DNA from: an uncultured Clostridia bacterium
GTDB lineage: Bacteria > Bacillota > Clostridia > Oscillospirales > Oscillospiraceae
Assembly (NCBI GenBank): GCA_947169005.1
Contig: CAMVOG010000003.1
Location: 1 to 28,603 of the forward strand
Direction: 5' to 3'
DNA length: 28,603 bases
Under the pieces are notes generated by a model. It did no database searches, was not told the DNA's origin, and saw only the letters and a program-made list of their open reading frames with translations. Below, in pieces: positions 24,144 to 28,603 of the stretch (positions are counted from its first letter, which is position 1; every line of letters starts with the position of its first letter). Position numbers and translations under genes: made by a program.

Positions 24144-24877
24144 TTTCTCTTCTTGTCGTAGCCCCGGGGCGTGACCATTTTCCCCTCGATGAGCTTGGTG
24201 GAGGCGTTGCCGATGAAGACGGTGGTGAACATATCCAGCTCTTGATCCCTCAGCTCCGCCAGGGTGCAGGTGGCCGCCTCCTGGCCGGGTCTGCCGATGT
24301 TGCGCACCCAGCCGCAGACGGTCTCTGGCTTCTTGCTTTCCAGCAGGATGTCCGCCGCCCGCCTGAGATAGTCCCTGCGGCTGTGGCTCATGGGATTATA
24401 GAGGCAGACCACGAAGTCCGCCTGACCTGCCAGCCGCAGACGCTTTTCGATGGTTTCCCAGGGGGTGAGCAGGTCGCTCATGGACACGACGGCAAAGTCG
24501 TGGGTCAGCGGCGCGCCGAGGACCGCCGCCCCGCTGCAGGCCGCCGTCAGCCCCGGGATGATCTCGATCTCCACGCCGGGATACTCCGGGGAGAGCTCGT
24601 AGATGAGCCCCGCCATGCCGTAAACGCCTGAGTCGCCGGAGCAAACCATGGCCACGGAGCGGCCCTCCGCCGCCTTTTCCAGGGCGGCGCGGCAGCGGTC
24701 CGTCTCCTTGCGCATGGGGGTGGTGAAGGTCTCCTTTTCGGGGAAGAGGGGCCTCACAAGCTCCACGTAGACCGTGTAGCCGCAAATGACCTCCGCTTCC
24801 TCCAGGGCCGCGCGGGCCTCATAGGTCATCATGGCCGGGTCCCCGGGCCCCAGCCCGATCACAGTGATGCGTTTCAT
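24137..24877 (-). CDS. cbiH: Cobalt-precorrin-3B C17-methyltransferase (ring contraction)
   Basis: 246 aa class III SAM-dependent tetrapyrrole methylase. It methylates C17 and drives contraction to the delta-lactone form (cobalt-precorrin-4), the substrate of CbiG. Motifs are VIGLGPGDPAMMTYEA, CSGDSGVYGMAG, EIIPGLTAACSGAAVLGAPL and the CLYNP loop. No C-terminal extension is present. AAAGGAG is 8 nt before the ATG. It is preceded by a heptad-repeat spacer after cbiG and followed by an unusually long structured spacer before cbiJ. Confidence 0.95.
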   Translation of the reverse strand: MKRITVIGLGPGDPAMMTYEARAALEEAEVICGYTVYVELVRPLFPEKETFTTPMRKETDRCRAALEKAAEGRSVAMVCSGDSGVYGMAGLIYELSPEYPGVEIEIIPGLTAACSGAAVLGAPLTHDFAVVSMSDLLTPWETIEKRLRLAGQADFVVCLYNPMSHSRRDYLRRAADILLESKKPETVCGWVRNIGRPGQEAATCTLAELRDQELDMFTTVFIGNASTKLIEGKMVTPRGYDKKRKG

Positions 24878-24892
24878 GTTTGTAGCTCCTTT

Positions 24893-24950
24893 AAGTTGAA
24901 AGGATAAAGCTGAAAGCGCTTCCAGCTTTAAACTAATTAAACTTTAAACT
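24893..24950 (-). repeat. Two-armed heptad element in the cbiG-cbiH spacer
   Basis: Plus strand: AAGTTGA, AAGGATA, AAGCTGA, AAGCGCT (24893-24920), a 5-nt centre TCCAG, then CTTTAAA, CTAATTAAA, CTTTAAA and CT (24926-24950). It has the same layout as the element at 18171-18237. Its right arm contains the TAG stop (24933-24935) and the last codons of cbiG; its left arm abuts the cbiH ribosome site. Confidence 0.82.
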
Positions 24951-25943
24951 GACTTCTCCCATCGCTATGGCGGCGGTGACGCCGTTCAGCGCCGTTTTGG
25001 GCACCAGGAGCCGCCCGCCGCCGCTGTCCAGCACGGCGGAGCGCTCGCAGACGTTGTCCACCCCCGTGACGCTCTTGACGAAGGTCGAGGCGGTGAAGTC
25101 CCCCTCCACGGCCAGCAGCTCCTCCGCCGCATAGCAGCGCAGGTCCAGCCCCAGCTCCCGGCAGAGGGCCAGCAGGCCCCCCTCGTCCTTTTTCAGGTCG
25201 ATGGTGCAGACGCTTTTCACCGCCAAGGGGTCCAGCCCGCCCTTTTCCAGGGCGGCGCGGAAGCAGGCCCGCACGGCTTCCGGCTCAATGCCACGGCGGG
25301 CCCCCATGCCCACGGAAAGGCAGCGGGGCACCAGGCGCAGGGCCTCCCCCGCCTCCGCCGCCCGGCAGGAGATCAGCACGTCCCAGGGCTCCTCCTCCAC
25401 CAGGACGAAGCCCTTGGGCGGCGTCCCCGCGATGGGAAATTCGGAGCGGACCCGCAGGGTCTCCCCCGCCAGAAGGCGGCCAGAGACCCGCTTGATGCGC
25501 TTGGAGTCCGCGATGGCGAGGCCCTGGCGGGCGGCCCAGGCGTCGATGGCGAAGAGGCCGTTCACGTCCGTGGCGGTGGTGACGACGGGGATGGCGTTCA
25601 GCAGCCGCGCCGCCCGCAGGGCCAGGTCGTTGGCCCCGCCCACGTGGCCCGAGAGCAGGGAGATGACGAACTGCCCCTTCTCGTCGATGACCAGCACCGC
25701 CGGGTCCGCCAGCTTGGAGCGGACGCAGGGGGCGATCTTCCGCACGGCGATGCCGCAGGCCCCCACGTAGACCAGGGCCGCCGCCGTCTCAAAGCCCCGG
25801 CGGGTCCATTCGTCGGCGCTCAGGCTCTTGTCGGCGTGGGCATTGAAGGCCCAGGTCTCCTCCCCCTCCTCCGCCAGGAGGGCGGCGAGGCGGTCGGCAA
25901 GCTCAAAGCCCGCGTCCGTAAAGGCGATCAGATCAATTTTCAT
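24933..25943 (-). CDS. cbiG: Cobalt-precorrin-5A hydrolase
   Basis: 336 aa. Opens the delta-lactone of cobalt-precorrin-5A and releases acetaldehyde; diagnostic of the anaerobic pathway. The N-terminal MKIDLIAFTDAGFELADRL, VGACGIAVRKIAP (60-72) and LLSGHVGGAN (97-106) are family motifs; the C-terminal CbiG domain contains VGMGARRGI. The ATG at 25943 is chosen because upstream codons to 25982 show no family similarity and it overlaps the cbiF end by 11 nt. The C-terminal SLKFN is encoded by the heptad array and includes a rare TTA codon. Confidence 0.95.
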   Translation of the reverse strand: MKIDLIAFTDAGFELADRLAALLAEEGEETWAFNAHADKSLSADEWTRRGFETAAALVYVGACGIAVRKIAPCVRSKLADPAVLVIDEKGQFVISLLSGHVGGANDLALRAARLLNAIPVVTTATDVNGLFAIDAWAARQGLAIADSKRIKRVSGRLLAGETLRVRSEFPIAGTPPKGFVLVEEEPWDVLISCRAAEAGEALRLVPRCLSVGMGARRGIEPEAVRACFRAALEKGGLDPLAVKSVCTIDLKKDEGGLLALCRELGLDLRCYAAEELLAVEGDFTASTFVKSVTGVDNVCERSAVLDSGGGRLLVPKTALNGVTAAIAMGEVSLKFN

Positions 25944-26694
25944 CGGTCCCCACCCGGAAGGCCGTGGTGAAGCCGGGGTCATAGAGCTTGGAGCGGCTGT
26001 ACTCGTGCTTGAGGAAGTCCCCCACGATGATGAGGGCCAGGTTGTGCACGTTCTCCCGCTCCGCCGTCTCCGCCAGGGTGGACACGGTGCAGCGCAGCAC
26101 CTTCTCGTCCGGCCAGGTGGCCTTATAGACGATGGCGGCGGGGCTGTCCGCCCCGTAGCCCCCGGCCATCAGCTCTCTGGAGAGCTCCGGAATCATGCCG
26201 CTGGACAGAAAGATGACCATGGTGGCTCCGTGGGCCGCGAAGGAGCGGATGCTCTCCCGCTCCGGCACCGGGGTGCGCCCGGCCATGCGGGTGATGACCA
26301 CGGACTGGCTCACGTCCGGCAGGGTGTATTCCTCCCGCAGGGCCGCCGCGGCCCCGGAGAAGCTGGAAACGCCCGGCGTCACCGCGTAGGGAATGCCCAG
26401 CTTGTCCAGCTCGTCCATCTGCTCCCGGATGGCCCCGTAAAGGCAGGGGTCCCCCGTGTGGAGGCGCACCACGCTCTTGCCCGCGGCGTGGGCCGCCTTC
26501 ATGACCTCGATGACCTCCTCCAGGGTCATTTTGGCGCTGTTATGGATCTCGCAGCCGGGCTTGGCGTAGTCCAGCAGGGCAGGGTTTACCAGGCTCCCCG
26601 CGTAGATGATCACGTCCGCCTCGCTCAGCAGCCGCTGCCCCCGCAGGGTGATAAGGTCCGCCGCGCCGCTGCCCGCTCCAACGATGTTTACCAT
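25933..26694 (-). CDS. cbiF: Cobalt-precorrin-4 C11-methyltransferase
   Basis: 253 aa class III tetrapyrrole methylase acting on C11. It begins MVNIVGAGSGAADLITLRG and has YAGSLVNPALL, LHTGDPCLYGAIREQM, VTPGVSSFSGAAAAL and VYKATWPDEKVL, which identify CbiF/CobM. The ATG at 26694, 8 nt after AAAGGA, is preferred over an ATG at 26703 that sits almost on the ribosome site. It overlaps cbiG by 11 nt and follows cbiL after a repeat-bearing spacer of 46 nt. Confidence 0.96.
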   Translation of the reverse strand: MVNIVGAGSGAADLITLRGQRLLSEADVIIYAGSLVNPALLDYAKPGCEIHNSAKMTLEEVIEVMKAAHAAGKSVVRLHTGDPCLYGAIREQMDELDKLGIPYAVTPGVSSFSGAAAALREEYTLPDVSQSVVITRMAGRTPVPERESIRSFAAHGATMVIFLSSGMIPELSRELMAGGYGADSPAAIVYKATWPDEKVLRCTVSTLAETAERENVHNLALIIVGDFLKHEYSRSKLYDPGFTTAFRVGTDEN

Positions 26695-26709
26695 TACAAT
26701 CATCCTTTC

Positions 26710-26745
26710 AGTGCTTAGTGAGAAAGTGCTTAGTGCGTAGTTATT
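26710..26745 (-). repeat. Heptad-type array in the cbiL-cbiF spacer
   Basis: Plus strand: AGTGCTT, AGTGAGAA (8 nt), AGTGCTT, AGTGCGT, AGTTATT. The 11-mer AGTGCTTAGTG occurs at 26710-26720 and again at 26725-26735. The TAA stop of cbiL (26741-26743) is in the last unit, so the array starts at the stop in the gene direction. Confidence 0.72.
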
Positions 26746-27427
26746 TCACCAATATCGTCGTAAAATAATCGGTGCTGGCCTCGTCCGCCGTGATTACGGG
26801 GACGATCCGCTCGTTGGGCAGGCCGCAGTTCTGCACCATGCCCGCCCGGTCCAGCAGGCCGTTCCGCTCCAGGGCGGCCACCACCTTGCCCAGCTCCCTG
26901 CCGGGCTTCATCACGATCTTATTCCCCGGCAGGCGCAGAGCCCCGTCCAGGTTCTCCACGCTGCTGGGGATCACGTGCAGCATCTCGTCCCACTGGCTCA
27001 GATCCCGCCGCAGCTTCGCCGCCACGGCGCAGAAGCTGGTGACGCCGGGGACCCACTCGGTCTCATAGCCCAGGCGGCGCACCTCTTCATCCACATAGCT
27101 GTAGGTGGAGTAAACGGAGATGTCCCCCAGGTTCAGCATGGCCACGTCCTGCCCCTTGTCCAGATACTCCGCCAACAGCGCCGCCACCCGGGCATAGTTT
27201 TCCATCAGCGCGGCCCGGTCCCGGCTCATGGGGAAGGGGAGCTCCACGATCTCCTTGCCGCTGAGGTCCACGGCTCCCCGGGCGATGTTCAGCGCCACGG
27301 TCTCCCCCTTCCGCGTGACCGGCGAAGCCACCACGGGGCACTTCTCAATGATCCTGACAGCCTTCAGCGTCAGCAGCTCCGGCTCCCCCGGCCCCACGCT
27401 GACGCCGTACAGTTTTCCTTTTCCCAT
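26741..27427 (-). CDS. cbiL: Cobalt-precorrin-2 C20-methyltransferase
   Basis: 228 aa class III tetrapyrrole methylase. Adds the C20 methyl group to cobalt-precorrin-2, the first committed step. Motifs are LYGVSVGPGEPELLTLKAV, ASPV, MLNLGDISVYSTYSYV and WVPGVTSFCAVAAKL. AGGGAG is 6 nt before the ATG. It lies second in the visible operon, after cbiD; both flanking spacers carry heptad repeats. Confidence 0.95.
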   Translation of the reverse strand: MGKGKLYGVSVGPGEPELLTLKAVRIIEKCPVVASPVTRKGETVALNIARGAVDLSGKEIVELPFPMSRDRAALMENYARVAALLAEYLDKGQDVAMLNLGDISVYSTYSYVDEEVRRLGYETEWVPGVTSFCAVAAKLRRDLSQWDEMLHVIPSSVENLDGALRLPGNKIVMKPGRELGKVVAALERNGLLDRAGMVQNCGLPNERIVPVITADEASTDYFTTILVK

Positions 27428-27444
27428 TTTGTTCTCCCTGTTTT

Positions 27445-27472
27445 TATTTCTTATTTCTTATCTTTTATTCTA
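27445..27472 (-). repeat. Heptad array in the cbiD-cbiL spacer
   Basis: Four 7-bp units on the plus strand: TATTTCT, TATTTCT, TATCTTT, TATTCTA. Read on the minus strand each unit has a TAA, the first being the cbiD stop codon (27465-27467). Because the period is 7, the stops fall in all three frames. Confidence 0.78.
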
Positions 27473-28603
27473 AGGTTGCTTCTCCCGTCATGGCCTTGAT
27501 GAGCTTTTCCGCCTCGGGGCTCACCCGCAGCAGGCCCCCCACGTTGCTGTAGATGACGACGCCGATCTCCAGCGCCCCGGCGGCCCGCCGGGCGGCGTGG
27601 AACTGGGCACGGCCGATGAGCTTTTCCAGCACGGCCTCCTTCAGGCCCGCCTCGGCCAGGATCGCCAGGCAGTCGTCGGTGGTGGCGCTTTCCATGAGCC
27701 GGGCCACGGTGGACTGCGAGGCGCCGCAGAGGGCGGCGTAGGCCGCCATGATCTCCTGGCGGCAGTCCGCCGTGCGGGAATGGGTGTTCATGATGCCCCC
27801 CGCCAGCTTGACGAACTTGCCGATATGCCCCACCAGCAGCAGACGCCTGAAGCCAAGCTGCACGGCGTAGTCGATGGTATCGCCGATGAAGTTGGCGCAC
27901 TTCACGCTGGGCAGAGCCGCCAGGGCCGGGTATTTCTCAATGAAATGGGCCCCGTAGTTGCCGGGGGTGACCACCAGCTCCTCCACCCCGCCGGAGCGGG
28001 CCACCCGCATCTCCACTAAGATGGATTTTTTCAGCGCTTCCAGGCTCCGGGGCTCCACGATGCCCGTGGAGCCGATGATGGAGATGCCGCCCACCACGCC
28101 GAGATAGGGGTTAAAGGTTTTCTGCGCCCGCGCCTCTCCCTCCGGGGCGAAAACGGTGACGATGACGCCTCCGGTATAGCCCGCCTCGGCGCAGGCGGCC
28201 TCCACCTGCTCCCGGATCATGCGGCGGGGGACGGAGTTGATGGCCGCCTCCCCCACGGGCTGGTCCAGGCCCGGCTTCGTCACCCGGCCCACGCCCGGGC
28301 CGCCCAGGATGGTCACGCCCCCGCCGCCCTTCTCGGCCCGGACGAAGACGAGCATGCCGTCCGTGGCGTCGATATCGTCTCCGCCGTCCTTGCGCACGGC
28401 GCAGGTGACGGCCTCCGCCTCCCGGCTGACCTCCTCCAGCTCCGCCTCCACCCAGATGCCCTTGGGCGTCATCAGGCCGAAGCGGTCCAGGCTCTGTCCC
28501 GTCAGCAGCATGCGGGCCGCGGCCCCGGCGGCCATGGCGGCGCAGCTCCCCGTAGTGTAGCCGCAGCGCAGGCGCTCCCCGTCCTGGTAGATATAGTGTT
28601 CCA
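27465..28603 (-). CDS. cbiD: Cobalt-precorrin-5B C1-methyltransferase, 5' end cut by the window
   Basis: About 379 aa expected, 378 complete codons seen. Methylates C1 in the anaerobic pathway, for which CbiD is diagnostic. An internal ATG at 28535 is not the start: the frame continues upstream with EHYIYQDGERLRCGYTTGSC, the conserved family N-terminus. The last two bases at the edge (minus strand TG) would complete a start codon whose first base is 28604, so only that base is probably missing. Other motifs are LGVVGGISIIGSTGIVEP, VVTPGNYG, CANFIGDTIDYA and LVGHIGKFVKLAGGIMNTHS. Any cobalamin riboswitch or operon promoter would lie beyond the window. Confidence 0.94.
   Translation of the reverse strand, partial: EHYIYQDGERLRCGYTTGSCAAMAAGAAARMLLTGQSLDRFGLMTPKGIWVEAELEEVSREAEAVTCAVRKDGGDDIDATDGMLVFVRAEKGGGGVTILGGPGVGRVTKPGLDQPVGEAAINSVPRRMIREQVEAACAEAGYTGGVIVTVFAPEGEARAQKTFNPYLGVVGGISIIGSTGIVEPRSLEALKKSILVEMRVARSGGVEELVVTPGNYGAHFIEKYPALAALPSVKCANFIGDTIDYAVQLGFRRLLLVGHIGKFVKLAGGIMNTHSRTADCRQEIMAAYAALCGASQSTVARLMESATTDDCLAILAEAGLKEAVLEKLIGRAQFHAARRAAGALEIGVVIYSNVGGLLRVSPEAEKLIKAMTGEATLE

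Noticed and set aside
16450..28603. Cobalamin riboswitch inside the operon
   Set aside because: Every internal spacer is shorter than 140 nt and none shows a B12-box-like core; the likely place is upstream of cbiD, outside the window.
1..28603. Mobile elements, tRNA or rRNA genes
   Set aside because: No transposase, integrase, att-like duplication, tRNA cloverleaf or rRNA sequence was seen; base composition is even throughout the coding regions.

Overview
The window comes from a GC-rich, anaerobic, spore-forming member of the Clostridia, most likely Oscillospiraceae-like. This is inferred from a stage II sporulation gene (spoIIP), SLH-domain surface anchoring, the oxygen-independent (early-cobalt) cobalamin pathway, AAGGAG-type ribosome sites, and strong avoidance of A/T-ending Leu and Ser codons. 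No rRNA, tRNA, CRISPR array, insertion sequence or phage gene was seen. No stretch longer than 300 bases lacks a gene.

Left part (1-5165). A minus-strand pair encodes an Old Yellow Enzyme/FAD enoate-reductase-type flavoenzyme (cut by the window edge) and a hotdog acyl-CoA thioesterase, with an 8-nt overlap and a good sigma-A promoter. Next come spoIIP (minus), a divergent two-TM protein of unknown function with its own promoter (plus), a bidirectional terminator, and a cyclophilin-type lipoprotein (minus).

Middle (5203-16394). One 11-kb minus-strand gene encodes a 3689-aa secreted subtilisin-like protease. It carries an I9 propeptide, an S8 catalytic domain with a PA insert, a dockerin inserted behind the protease, two cleaved-adhesin jelly rolls, two Big2 domains, a cohesin-like domain, about twelve Cys-rich repeats, and three C-terminal SLH domains. 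It has its own promoter.

Right part (16421-28603). A twelve-gene minus-strand operon, in transcription order cbiD-cbiL-cbiF-cbiG-cbiH-cbiJ-cbiET-cbiA-cbiP-cbiB-cobD-cbiC, takes cobalt-precorrin-2 to adenosylcobinamide-phosphate precursors. The first methyl transfer (CbiL), ring contraction (CbiH, CbiG, CbiF, CbiD), CbiJ reduction, CbiET methylation/decarboxylation, CbiC methyl shift, amidations (CbiA, CbiP) and aminopropanol arm (CobD, CbiB) are all present. Cobalt chelation, sirohydrochlorin synthesis and nucleotide-loop assembly genes are not in the window. The operon ends at a perfect hairpin terminator that begins inside the cbiC stop codon. Many genes overlap by 4, 8 or 11 nt.

The least ordinary features lie in the short spacers. 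Five spacers start, exactly at the upstream gene's stop codon, with arrays of 7-bp repeats whose sequence differs from spacer to spacer. Two of these share a two-armed convergent form. The cbiH-cbiJ spacer holds a perfect 21-bp inverted repeat, one arm of which contains the ribosome site and start codon of cbiJ. These, and the cohesin-plus-dockerin architecture of the giant protease, are the best candidates for something undescribed.
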